Assembly: GCA_025350385.1 (NCBI GenBank)
Contig: JANXXZ010000458.1
Location: 1 to 14,267, forward strand
Source: Bacteroidales bacterium
GTDB taxonomy: Bacteria; Bacteroidota; Bacteroidia; Bacteroidales; UBA4417
DNA length: 14,267 nt
Reading direction: 5' to 3'
Part shown: in pieces, positions 1 to 8,303 of the stretch
Layout of the letters: the number at the start of each line of letters is the position of its first letter
How positions within the stretch are numbered: the first letter of the stretch is position 1
Notes under the pieces: generated by a model
Databases searched by the model: none
What the model was told of the DNA's origin: nothing
What the model saw: only the letters and a program-made list of their open reading frames with translations
Program-made: the position numbers and the translations under genes

Positions 1-3000
1 AGAAAGCATATACGGGGTTGGCGCCAAGGTTCCGGGTTGTTCCAAGCTTCAGGTCGTTCAGATAAATGGGCCTTTCAAAACTTTCAACACCGGTTGCCTT
101 GATCACATATTCACTTCCTTCGTTCTTCTGAAATACCAGGGGGATTTCCAGGGAGTCGGTAATGGCAGGAACAGTGTTTACTGAAAGAGTATCAATGCCT
201 GCTAAAGAATAAAATATCGGGCCATATCCATGAAGAAAATGTCCGTCGAATTCAGGATCAAAGAGCGCTGTTGACAAAGGATTAAGCTGGAAAAAGGTTT
301 CTTTCCCTGAGGAGCTGTCAGCGGCCATTACAGTTAATTTTAACTGGTTGAAGGATTTGGAACTCTTATACCATGCGGTAGAACTATGTGTCTGTTTACC
401 GGAAGGAATAGTGATTGAAATTCCTGATGCAGCGGTAGCTTCAACCATAAAGCCATTTAATGCAGGTATAATGTTGCCTGGAGTTATAATAGAATAATCT
501 TTCAGAGCTTCATTCCATATCTGACAATTAGCGCCTATATTCGTTTTTGTCCAGCTTGCATCCCAGGTTAAGGAAGCAGGGAAAGGATTACCGAGTAGAT
601 TCCAGGAGTGATTGGCGGTGGTGCTGTTATTGGTGAGTCCTGTCGGATTCACACTGCTGTAATTCAATGTACCGCTGAATGCCTTGGTTGAGGATTGTTC
701 ATAAGCAACCAGGTAACCTTTCCCAACCACAAAGTTGGTACCGCCGTTTGCTGTACTAAATGTTGGTATAACCGTAGTATTCTTATAATTAACCCAGAGA
801 TTAAGTGGTTCCCACCAGGCATAAAAATCGTAATCATTTCCGGAACCTGATGTTGTAAATGCGCTGATGGGCTGGGACGAAACCGGTGAGGAAAGGAAAT
901 GCCAGCCATCATTCCAGGTAGCCCAGTTGGCAGCAGCTACGTATCGCTCAACTTTGGCGGTACCCGACCCTGAAATACCATTGTTAACAAATGATGCAGT
1001 TCCTGATGAATTGGATTTTAACACAAGGCATTCCGTTCCGGACAGGCTGGTTGTACCTGAAACCGTAAGCTGTTGTAAAGCTCCGATTTCAAATTTGCCA
1101 CTCTGGATGGTCAGATTCTGTATGGTGAAAGGTGAAACGGGGCTCGTTGAATTTGTTAGTGTTAAAGGGTTTGAGCCGTTTACAGTCAAATTATTGACAG
1201 CTGAAGGTAATCCACTGCCGGTAGCCTGGGCGCCGGAATTATTATAATGGTAATTACTACCTGTACTATATGTTCTTGCTGTGGTAACCAGCACATTTCC
1301 TGTAGCGGTACCAGGGGCTGAAATACCAGCGTTAGAACCGATAATAAGAGTTGCTCCGCTGCTCAGGATAAAACTGCCTGCTCCGGTAACCGCTGATAAA
1401 ATTCCACAATCTAATGTGCCGTTAACAGTGCATGTTCGGCCTGCTGCCACCAGCAGGTCGTCGTTTAATGTAATTGATGCCCCATTATTGACATTCCAGT
1501 TCATGTAAGTACTCGTTAAAGCACCTGATGATTGCGTAAAGGATTTGCCGGATCCGGTAAAGTTAATTGTAAGTACGTTACTGTTGGAGTTAGTAAAGGA
1601 GCCAATGTTTTGTATATAGTTACCCCCTATATTCAGAACCTTTGTTGCTGCTGCAGCATTACTAAAATCAAGGTTACCTATTCCCATCTTAAAATCACCG
1701 CCAACTGACATGGTAAGGGCTGAGGTATTGGTAAGAATGAGTTGGTTGAGGCCGCCGGTCGACGTAACGCTAAAGTCCCCGTTTATAGTTCTCAAACCAC
1801 CGCCTAAATTCAAAGCAACTGATTGAGAAGCACAATTCCATCTGAAATTATAAAAAGTCTGTCCCAGGCCGCCAGGCGCCGCGGTATTGTTAGTATTTCC
1901 GACAATCTCGCAGGTAGAACCTGTATTCCAGGCCGCATTTGGTATTGTGCCAGGAGAAGTAGTGAAATTATGTTTATAGAAACTTCCTGAATTAAATACA
2001 GCGGTCCCGGTCATGGTCATCGTTCCGGCATTTAATACTGTTCCGTTAACTGTCAGGTCAGTTCCTGGTCCGTTGGCAACAGTAAAAGTAATACCTGCAT
2101 TTATAGTAAGTGTCCCATTAATGGTCATTTGATCTCCGTTTGTGTTAGCGGCAACGGTAACATTATGTCCGCTTTGTATGTTTATAATACCGGCGGTTGT
2201 TGCTGTAGGTGCGGTTGCTGCAGCAACCCAGGTGGTGCCATTGTATCTTTCCCATGTTGCAGGCGTCGCCCAGGTACCTGTTCCGGCTGATCGATAATCC
2301 CCTGTTGCCTGAACTTGTGTAATAACACTAATAGTATTTGAATTGTCAGTAGTGCAGCCCGAACTGGCATAATATGCCCTTAACCTGTAGTAATAAGTAA
2401 TTCCGGCAGTCAAACCGCTCACAGGGAAGGTTAATACATTTAAAACGTCTTTATCCTGGTAACCGGAAACATAGGTTGTAAAGTTATCAGTTGAAACATC
2501 CAGCCGGTAACCATCGGCACCTGAAGCAGCAGTCCAGTTTGCCGAAAAGCTGTTTGTTGTTTGATTTGAAGCGCTGGTGGCTACAGGTGGCAGATTTACC
2601 GTAAGAGTGGGTGAAGTAAAAACAGTATTGCCCGGCCCACAGGTACCGTTATTAGCGAACCAGCAAACCATTTCATTCACCACATCAAAAGTAAGAGTGT
2701 TAGTAGCGGATGTTGATGGTGCGGTAACTGTTAAGGAATAGGTTTGGGTTGCGCCCGGGGCAAGGTTGTTTGCATTGGTCCGGACGAGATAGTCAGCTTC
2801 GGCACTCCATTTTACACCAATATTAATATCAGGACCCGTGTTTGTCCAGGTAGATAAACCAACATTTTTAACGGTAACGGTAACTGTCCTCGTTTCGCCT
2901 GAACACCAGGTTGATGATCCCGTATTCATACTTATAAATTGAGCCTGCCAGTTGCCAATCGGAATTAATTGTCCGGAAGAAGTAATCTTTGCTCCTGCCG

Positions 3001-6000
3001 AATAACCGGCAAAAACAACCTGGCTGAGTTGGGCTGATGATAAACCGCCAACCCCTACCTGGATGATACCTACAGCCCCCGTACCCCAGCCTGTGATGTT
3101 CAATGTTCCGGCCCAAGACGCAGAACTGCTGTTTGCTAAAGTTAGCGTATGCACTCCTGTACCCAACGCAATGGTTGAACTTGAAGTCATCGAAAGTACA
3201 CCCAGATTTGACGAATAACCTGTTGTGGCGCCGGTAGCAAAAGTAATCCCGTTTAAAGTAGTAGTGCTGTTCACCGTAATTGCTCCAGTTGCAGTCTTTG
3301 TTCCGGTTCCTGAGAAGTTCAGGTAACCGTAAGTCCTGGCTATAACATTTTGGCCAGCGCCGGCATAATTAATATCACTGGAATTCCCAATGGTATTTGT
3401 TCCGAATCCTGTAGGCATGGAACTCGTACCCGTAAGTACTAATGTGGCGCCGTTGGCAACTTCAAAAGTTTTGGCAGCATTGCCTGCAATAGCGAATCCT
3501 CCATTATTCAATAATCCGGTCAGAACCCTGAGATTTCCGGTAACATTGGTCGCACTTATCGCGGCACTTAGTATAGCTCCACTTGTAAAGGTATTGTTAA
3601 TTGTGAGATTATTATAAATAACACCGCTTACCCCGACGGGTATTGTTTGACCGGTTGTAATTCCGTTGAAATTGAATGTGCTGTTTGCTCCGGGAGTGAG
3701 AGTGCCGCTAACATTGATCGTGAAGTTGCCGGCCAGATTAAAAGCAGAACTGGCACCCATAACGACCTGGTTTTGTGCAACATTAACACCTGCATAATTG
3801 TTAGTATTGTAAACCAAATTCCCATTAACATTTGCCGTTCCACTAGTAATAGTAACCCTGTTAATTCTGCCAGCTTGATTCCCGCTTGCGCCGGCGCTCA
3901 GGTAAAGATTTCCGTTAATGGTCATTATTCCCTGGTTCACCAATATTTCCCTGACTGCGTTGGCACTTGGAGCATTAACTGTGATATTCCCGCTTACCGA
4001 CAGCGAACTTGTATTTGCTGATAATGTAATTGAATGGGCCATTGCATTACCTGTGTTCCCCAGTGTAATGGAGCTGCAGGAAGCAGCATAACCGGCAGGA
4101 ATGGTCACAGCTCTGGCAACAGCAGCTTCACCAATATAGACAATATCTCCTGCTACAGGCACCGAGGCTCCTGCAGCGCCGCCTGAACTTGCTGACCAGG
4201 TTGAAGTCGCATTCCATGCTGCGCTGGCAACAGCGTAACGTGCATTTCCAACACTTATCACGACTCCGAACGTAGTACTTCCTCCGACATTGGTTGCAGT
4301 TACTGTATAGGTGGCTGAAGCAGTTATTGCAGTTGGTGTGCCGTTAATTACTCCTGTTGAGATATTCAGGTTTAATCCGGCAGGTAATGAGGGAACGACC
4401 CCATAACTGGTTACAACCCCTGTAACGGTGGGATTTAAGGGTGTAATTGCGATACCGGTAATGAATGCGTTAGGCGATGGATAACTTAAATTTGAAGGAG
4501 GTACTGTTGAAGGAACTATTTCGCCGGTTGAAATAATAACGGCAGGAATATTATTAGTCCCGTTAAAGAACTGAATCTGTGACAACTGTCCGGTAGTCAA
4601 ACCACCCGAAGTTGATCCGACGAATATTTTACCGGATGTTCCGGTAGTGCCATTCCAGCTTCCAGCCCAACCTCTAATAGTGAGGGTTGTTGCCCCGGAC
4701 CAGGCAACTGCGTCACTCGCTGCAAATGTGATAGTATGGGTGCCTGTTCCTAAAGCAATTGTCGAAGTGGCATTTAAGCTGAGTGTTCCCATGATTTCAC
4801 TATATCCTGTAGTTGTACCTGTTCTGAAGGTACCTCCGTTTAAAGTGACAGCGCCTGTGTTTGATAATATTTCGGTTGCACCCAGTGTTAAGATACTTGT
4901 CCCCCCGATTGATGTAGTCCCGGCTACCGCAAGAGCAGAAGCAGGAGTAGCTGTGACAGATCCGGATAATGTAAAATCTCCGTTGATGGTATTAACAGAA
5001 GTAAGCGTTTTTACACCGCTGCCGGAGAGTGTTAAATGATGATAAGGTATTGGTTTAACCGTCTGTACACCTGCATATCCATAATCTACAACATTGCCCG
5101 GGGTAGATGCAATCAGTGTTGTGATGCTGGGTGCACTTGAAAAATCAATATTCAGGATACCGGTTGGACCATTGGTTAAACTTCCGCCACCGGCAAGCGC
5201 TGTTGCTAAACTAAGTGTCCCGTTATTTGTATATGACCCGCTAATGGTAACACTGGGAATGGAAAATGTGCCGCTGATCGTTTTCACCGAGCCACTTAAA
5301 GTATAAATACCTGATCCGGCATTAAAAGTGCCGGCGTTTGAAATACTCCCTGGTAAGGTAAGTGGTGCGTTTCCGGCTGTATTATTCCAGATAGCGCCTG
5401 CATTCACAGTAACATCACCGTTAAAAGCCTTGGTTCCGATTGCTGAACTGATGGTTAGAGTACCACTCGTGCCACCACCAACTGTAGTTTGACCTGTTAC
5501 AGCTAACGCAAACGCTGCAGCTGTGAAGGATGTACCGTCACCAATATTTAATTGGCCTGCAATAGTTAATCCAACAACCGTATTAGTTGTAGCGCTTCCA
5601 CTTATAGTAAGGTTGCCTGAAATTGAGGTCATTCCTGTAGTTAATGTTTTTGTATTGGTTCCAGAAAGTGTCAGATTATCGTAATTTACAGATCCATAGA
5701 CTGTCTGAGTGCCCGCTCTATCATAGTCAACAGTACCACCAGTTAGTGAATTTGTAGTAAAATTGGTTGGGTAATTACTTCCTGTTTGTCCGCCAGCATT
5801 GCTGCCTAGTTTCAATGTCCCTGCAACAGTAAGAGTCCCACCAGCAGAAGATCTGTTACATGTAAAAGTGCTTAAATCTAGTATTCCGGATGTAATAGTT
5901 AAATTTCCTAAAATGACAACTGTATTTGCAAGAGTTACTGTACCACCATTGATTACAAGGTTGTTGAAACTAGCTAGTTGAGCTCCTGCGTCAGTTTGAC

Positions 6001-6574
6001 TCAGATTAAATGTCCCCGTGAACTGCACTGTTCCGGTTCCTTCAGTGAATACATCAGTAGTACTGTTTGAAGTCATGCTGGCACAAATCAGATTACCGCC
6101 AGCTGTCATAGTAATAGTTCCAAAACGGGTAGTAGAACCTGAATTTCCCAGGGTAACTGTTCCGGATACTATCAATTGAGAATTTAATGCAAATGTCAGA
6201 GTACCCGCACCACCTCCACCAGTTGGACTTCCAATTTGAACACTCGCGCATTCTGCATTATTAATATTAACCGTTACATTGTCGCCACCCTCAATAGTTA
6301 CTACATCACCAGCCACAGGAACACTTGCCCCGGCTGCACCTCCTGAAGTTGCTGACCAGGTACTGGTTGCACTCCAGTTGCCGGTAGCAACCGAAAAGCG
6401 ATTGGCTGCCTGTGTATGATAAGTTGTTAACATGAACAGCATTAATAGTGCAATCATTTTACCAGACCATTGCACAATCCTCATGTATCGTTTTATACCT
6501 GTATTCCTGAATGAAGAATCCACGGCTGCTGATAAGGTATATTGAGCCGGCAAATTAGTATAGAATTGGTTCAT
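1..6574 (-). CDS. Giant repeat-rich secreted surface protein, probable T9SS cargo (3' end outside window)
   Basis: The frame is open from ATG 6574 to the window edge, giving 2191 residues with the C-terminus missing. A signal peptide lies at residues ~31-56 (hydrophobic core MIALLMLFML, likely cleavage after TQA). Three openers of the type W-x(4)-TW...VP..GD.V.I start at residues 59, 779 and 1426. Each leads into low-complexity G/T/S/N-rich beta-helix-like repeats with recurring QTV...LTLSG..TKTLT units. Other segments are a putative Ig domain (~694-776), an Ig-like domain with VKNVG..TW and LAPGAT (~1208-1325), and a fibronectin-III-like domain (~1328-1422). From ~1875 the sequence has the WHFLSSPV, LLGNPFP and GHFLHGYGP signatures that in Bacteroidota usually precede a T9SS sorting domain. 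That domain would lie off the left edge, so T9SS export is inferred. A role as adhesin or matrix protein is also inferred. No catalytic motif was seen. Start: ATG 6574 gives 30 residues ahead of the signal peptide, and ATG 6484 (M31) is a credible alternative. Neither has a Shine-Dalgarno sequence. Confidence 0.85.
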   Translation of the reverse strand, partial: MNQFYTNLPAQYTLSAAVDSSFRNTGIKRYMRIVQWSGKMIALLMLFMLTTYHTQAANRFSVATGNWSATSTWSATSGGAAGASVPVAGDVVTIEGGDNVTVNINNAECASVQIGSPTGGGGAGTLTFALNSQLIVSGTVTLGNSGSTTRFGTITMTAGGNLICASMTSNSTTDVFTEGTGTVQFTGTFNLSQTDAGAQLASFNNLVINGGTVTLANTVVILGNLTITSGILDLSTFTCNRSSAGGTLTVAGTLKLGSNAGGQTGSNYPTNFTTNSLTGGTVDYDRAGTQTVYGSVNYDNLTLSGTNTKTLTTGMTSISGNLTISGSATTNTVVGLTIAGQLNIGDGTSFTAAAFALAVTGQTTVGGGTSGTLTISSAIGTKAFNGDVTVNAGAIWNNTAGNAPLTLPGSISNAGTFNAGSGIYTLSGSVKTISGTFSIPSVTISGSYTNNGTLSLATALAGGGSLTNGPTGILNIDFSSAPSITTLIASTPGNVVDYGYAGVQTVKPIPYHHLTLSGSGVKTLTSVNTINGDFTLSGSVTATPASALAVAGTTSIGGTSILTLGATEILSNTGAVTLNGGTFRTGTTTGYSEIMGTLSLNATSTIALGTGTHTITFAASDAVAWSGATTLTIRGWAGSWNGTTGTSGKIFVGSTSGGLTTGQLSQIQFFNGTNNIPAVIISTGEIVPSTVPPSNLSYPSPNAFITGIAITPLNPTVTGVVTSYGVVPSLPAGLNLNISTGVINGTPTAITASATYTVTATNVGGSTTFGVVISVGNARYAVASAAWNATSTWSASSGGAAGASVPVAGDIVYIGEAAVARAVTIPAGYAASCSSITLGNTGNAMAHSITLSANTSSLSVSGNITVNAPSANAVREILVNQGIMTINGNLYLSAGASGNQAGRINRVTITSGTANVNGNLVYNTNNYAGVNVAQNQVVMGASSAFNLAGNFTINVSGTLTPGANSTFNFNGITTGQTIPVGVSGVIYNNLTINNTFTSGAILSAAISATNVTGNLRVLTGLLNNGGFAIAGNAAKTFEVANGATLVLTGTSSMPTGFGTNTIGNSSDINYAGAGQNVIARTYGYLNFSGTGTKTATGAITVNSTTTLNGITFATGATTGYSSNLGVLSMTSSSTIALGTGVHTLTLANSSSASWAGTLNITGWGTGAVGIIQVGVGGLSSAQLSQVVFAGYSAGAKITSSGQLIPIGNWQAQFISMNTGSSTWCSGETRTVTVTVKNVGLSTWTNTGPDINIGVKWSAEADYLVRTNANNLAPGATQTYSLTVTAPSTSATNTLTFDVVNEMVCWFANNGTCGPGNTVFTSPTLTVNLPPVATSASNQTTNSFSANWTAASGADGYRLDVSTDNFTTYVSGYQDKDVLNVLTFPVSGLTAGITYYYRLRAYYASSGCTTDNSNTISVITQVQATGDYRSAGTGTWATPATWERYNGTTWVAAATAPTATTAGIINIQSGHNVTVAANTNGDQMTINGTLTINAGITFTVANGPGTDLTVNGTVLNAGTMTMTGTAVFNSGSFYKHNFTTSPGTIPNAAWNTGSTCEIVGNTNNTAAPGGLGQTFYNFRWNCASQSVALNLGGGLRTINGDFSVTSTGGLNQLILTNTSALTMSVGGDFKMGIGNLDFSNAAAATKVLNIGGNYIQNIGSFTNSNSNVLTINFTGSGKSFTQSSGALTSTYMNWNVNNGASITLNDDLLVAAGRTCTVNGTLDCGILSAVTGAGSFILSSGATLIIGSNAGISAPGTATGNVLVTTARTYSTGSNYHYNNSGAQATGSGLPSAVNNLTVNGSNPLTLTNSTSPVSPFTIQNLTIQSGKFEIGALQQLTVSGTTSLSGTECLVLKSNSSGTASFVNNGISGSGTAKVERYVAAANWATWNDGWHFLSSPVSSQPISAFTTSGSGNDYDFYAWWEPLNLWVNYKNTTVIPTFSTANGGTNFVVGKGYLVAYEQSSTKAFSGTLNYSSVNPTGLTNNSTTANHSWNLLGNPFPASLTWDASWTKTNIGANCQIWNEALKDYSIITPGNIIPALNGFMVEATAASGISITIPSGKQTHSSTAWYKSSKSFNQLKLTVMAADSSSGKETFFQLNPLSTALFDPEFDGHFLHGYGPIFYSLAGIDTLSVNTVPAITDSLEIPLVFQKNEGSEYVIKATGVESFERPIYLNDLKLGTTRNLGANPVYAF
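2960..3220 (-). repeat. Block-closing module, copy 2 (residues 1119-1205 of the giant protein)
   Basis: This is the second copy, with GYSSNLG, STIALGTGVHT, GW, GLSSAQLSQVVF and SSGQLIP. It ends just before the Ig-like domain at ~1208. Together with the two openers it shows that a whole unit of opener, beta-helix and closer occurs twice. The first copy is ~630 residues and the second ~430. The length difference lies in the beta-helix-like middle. Confidence 0.75.
4100..4240 (-). repeat. Opener module, copy 2 (residues 779-825 of the giant protein)
   Basis: This is the second copy of the opener, with AWNATSTW and GGAAGASVPVAGD. It follows directly after the putative Ig domain and starts the second beta-helix-like block. 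A third, much more diverged opener (GTWATPATW...) starts at residue 1426, near position 2299. It follows the fibronectin-III-like domain. Confidence 0.8.
4511..4807 (-). repeat. Block-closing module, copy 1 (residues 590-688 of the giant protein)
   Basis: The segment contains GYS, STIALGTGTHT, GW, GLTTGQLSQIQF and ends in STGEIVP. The same order of motifs recurs at 2960-3220. The STIALGTG...HT plus G-L-x-x-x-Q-L-S-Q plus G-E/Q-x-x-P pattern is known to close beta-helix repeat blocks in secreted bacterial proteins. Here it marks the end of the first large repeat block. Confidence 0.75.
6263..6400 (-). repeat. Opener module, copy 1 (residues 59-104 of the giant protein)
   Basis: The module begins just after the signal peptide and contains NWSATSTW, GGAAGASVPVAGD and VVTI. 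It is nearly identical in protein to the module at 4100-4240, including the shared string GGAAGASVPVAGD. At DNA level the two are clearly related but diverged, mostly at third positions. This indicates an old internal duplication under protein-level selection. Similar W...TW...VP..GD.V.I openers are common at the start of repeat blocks in secreted Bacteroidota proteins. Confidence 0.8.
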
Positions 6575-7062
6575 AAAGTTAATGAGTAGGACTATGTTAA
6601 TTACTATTAATTCTTAAACGGGCAAAAGGTAATCATTCTGTTGCTGCATATGGCCTGATCAGTCTTGCAAAACCAGGAAAATGATAATAAGATTCCAATG
6701 TTAAAAAAATGTAATTAGCTGATAGGCTCATGCAGTATGGTTTGGTCAGTGACTAACCAATAAACAAAACGGATAAAATGGTTAATTTAAACAACATGCC
6801 TTCAGTTTTTGGTATCCAGAAACCGGCACAGCTGTATGTTTTATCAGGCAATAAATAGCAGCCTGCAAGCAGGTTCTTTGCTTTTATACTCGTGTGTCCA
6901 GGATATACAATTTCCCTGAAATATGGCATATTTATCATGCTTATTTGCAGCATTCACAATTGTATCAGGCGTTTTGTACCGGACGACAATATTGCCAAAC
7001 ATCACGACTGTCTGCAGTTCAATTGCTGAAAACAAATATATAGGATTTTTTTAGTTTAATTA

Positions 7063-7085
7063 TTCCAATTTTGGAAAACTTTTCC
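7063..7085. repeat. Two overlapping inverted repeats
   Basis: TTCCAA-TT-TTGGAA occupies 7063-7076 and GGAAAA-C-TTTTCC occupies 7073-7085. They share GGAA, so as RNA hairpins they would be mutually exclusive. They could instead be an operator-like dyad. There is no T-run suited to a terminator in a gene-relevant direction, and the function is unknown. Confidence 0.5.
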
Positions 7086-7087
7086 AC

Positions 7088-7103
7088 ATCCTGAAAATCC
7101 TGA
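7088..7103. repeat. ATCCTGA direct repeat (two copies, 9-bp period)
   Basis: ATCCTGA occurs at 7088-7094 and again at 7097-7103, separated by AA. Short ATCCTGA-type tandem repeats are a recurrent kind of intergenic sequence in Bacteroidota, and this may be a short remnant of one. No function can be assigned. Confidence 0.45.
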
Positions 7104-7230
7104 TAACCGGGATTTGGTAACTGTCTGCTTCTGTATTGTTTCGCGCACATTAAGAAATCTGAAATTAATTATAATGTCTTGCTGGGTGCTTTGTAGGAGC
7201 GGGAGAACACCGAATATTAACCGGTCCCTG

Positions 7231-7298
7231 TTGCCTATCCGTTGCCTACCCATTGCCTGCTGCCTATCCATTGCCTTTTGCCTTTTGCCTTTTACCTG
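7231..7298. repeat. TTGCC minisatellite with 7- and 11-nt units
   Basis: The array reads as eight units of lengths 11, 11, 7, 11, 7, 7, 7 and 7, all built on (T/C)T(G/A)CCT. The long units are TTGCCTATCCG, TTGCCTACCCA and CTGCCTATCCA. The short units are TTGCCTG, three exact TTGCCTT copies and TTACCTG. The long units look like a short unit with four extra bases. It is intergenic. Translated ORFs crossing it give only low-complexity peptide and are not genes. Confidence 0.8.
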
Positions 7299-7375
7299 TT
7301 TCATGATAGGACATTTTAAGCAGATTCTTTTGAATATGCACTTATAGGGGGGAATCATTAAACAGTTCAGTTCAA

Positions 7376-7408
7376 TTTGCCAATATAAAACAGGCTGATA
7401 TACTTTTG
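7376..7408 (+). promoter_or_regulatory. Bacteroidota -33/-7 promoter candidate for the first beta-barrel gene
   Basis: TTTG (7376-7379) is followed after 21 bp by TACTTTTG (7401-7408), an exact match to the TAnnTTTG -7 element of Bacteroidota housekeeping promoters. The spacing is in the accepted range. Transcription would begin a few bases after 7408, giving a 5' leader of roughly 165 nt before ATG 7581. No other full match was found upstream of this gene. Confidence 0.55.
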
Positions 7409-7580
7409 TATTTTAGCATAACTTCAGCTTCAGGTCTTCATAGATTCTTGATATTCTTTGTGTTATGTTTAGACACCCTGTATCTGTGAGTGACAAAGCT
7501 GGTAGACGGGAATAATTTCATTGATTTTCGGTATTACATTTTGGTTTACTTACCATTAATATATGGCAAATAACCTGAAA

Positions 7581-8303
7581 ATGAAAAAAATAATTACTTG
7601 TGCCTTTCTTGTATTACTCTTGACAAGATCATTATTTTCAATTGCACAAAGAGAAAATTCATCCTGGATTTCAGCCAGTTTCGGACTGAACAGCAGCTGG
7701 ATACTGAACCAGAATGCTTATGGAAACCAGGAACTCGAATACAGTCCCAAATTTTGTTTTTCGGGTGGGGCATCATACAAATACTATTTGCATGGCTACG
7801 GTTATTCGCTGGGATTGGGAATAGGGAACCTGGGCGAAAATTATGCCGGAGAAATGGCAGGAGCGGAGGCAACACGCAAAGTGAACCTCACCTATGTGAT
7901 GCTGCCGATCATGGGTATGTATGATCTGGGAGGTTACCCCCAACATAAATGGCTCAGTTTCGGGCCACAATTTATGTACCTGTTATCTGCACAGCAGACA
8001 TTTACCCGTTTATCAGGCGGAAGGTCGATCGCAAATCCTGAAATGATGATGCTGGGCAACACCGATGTAATCAAGCGGTTCAACCCTGTTGACGTTATGT
8101 TAGCCTTTGATATATCAAATATATATGAACTGCAGGTTTCAGATAAAATCAGATCCCTGCTTTCATTTTATGGAGCTGTTGGTCTCACCGACATCAACAG
8201 GAAGGACTACCGAATGCCTAATATTCACATGGTGTATGGCGGTTCTCATAACTTATACATTGGGATTCATGTGGGGATAATGTACAACCTGAAAGAAAAA
8301 TAG
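7581..8303 (+). CDS. Outer-membrane beta-barrel protein (PorT-like), paralogue 1
   Basis: The 240-residue protein has a signal peptide at residues 1-23 (K-rich start, then LVLLL; likely cleavage after IAQ). The mature part alternates short hydrophobic and aromatic strands with Gly/Asn/Asp turns, as in the small PorT/OMP_b-brl_2 beta-barrel family. Conserved stretches include SSWILNQN.YGNQEL (38-52), GYSLGLGIG (74-82), NPEMM (152-156), GLTDIN (201-206) and VYGGSHN (218-224). ATG 7563 would add six residues. ATG 7581 is preferred because it starts with MKK at the signal peptide and aligns without gaps with the 240-residue paralogue at 9084. The gene appears to be monocistronic, with a promoter candidate at 7376-7408. 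The specific role (porin, structural or adhesive) cannot be told. Confidence 0.85.
   Translation: MKKIITCAFLVLLLTRSLFSIAQRENSSWISASFGLNSSWILNQNAYGNQELEYSPKFCFSGGASYKYYLHGYGYSLGLGIGNLGENYAGEMAGAEATRKVNLTYVMLPIMGMYDLGGYPQHKWLSFGPQFMYLLSAQQTFTRLSGGRSIANPEMMMLGNTDVIKRFNPVDVMLAFDISNIYELQVSDKIRSLLSFYGAVGLTDINRKDYRMPNIHMVYGGSHNLYIGIHVGIMYNLKEK

Larger units (their letters stand above)
6575..7562. other. Gene-free intergenic region between divergent genes
   Basis: About 990 bp separates the divergent giant-protein gene and the first beta-barrel gene. The short ORFs on both strands overlap one another in different frames and show no recognisable domain or signal peptide. The identifiable contents are overlapping inverted repeats (7063-7085), an ATCCTGA direct repeat (7088-7103), a TTGCC minisatellite (7231-7298) and a plus-strand promoter candidate (7376-7408). 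A minus-strand TATATTTG sits at 7033-7040 and could be a -7 element for the giant gene. Its nearest TTG is 25 bp upstream and it lies ~460 bp from the start codon, so it is weak. No tRNA or clear rho-independent terminator was seen. Confidence 0.7.

Noticed and set aside
664..5981. Several plus- and minus-strand ORFs of 60-130 codons inside the giant gene
   Set aside because: They are shadows of the continuous minus-strand frame, which is open over the whole region and has recognisable domains. The alternative frames give low-complexity sequence with no domain.
6862..6873. CCTGC-AA-GCAGG inverted repeat as a terminator
   Set aside because: The loop is too short for the full stem, there is no adjacent T-run, and no gene ends here in either direction.
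6753..7035. Two overlapping minus-strand ORFs upstream of the giant gene, one containing IVNAAN, reminiscent of macro domains
   Set aside because: The match is only a few residues long. The rest of the macro-domain pattern is missing, the frames are short and overlapping, and nothing else supports coding.
7231..7298. Possible CRISPR array
   Set aside because: Units are 7-11 nt and directly adjacent with no spacers, and no cas gene is present. It is a minisatellite.
7056..7358. Minus ORF (100 codons) and plus ORF (7114-7347) spanning the minisatellite
   Set aside because: Both owe their length to the repeat, which has no stop codons in these frames. They are antisense to each other and have no domain or signal.
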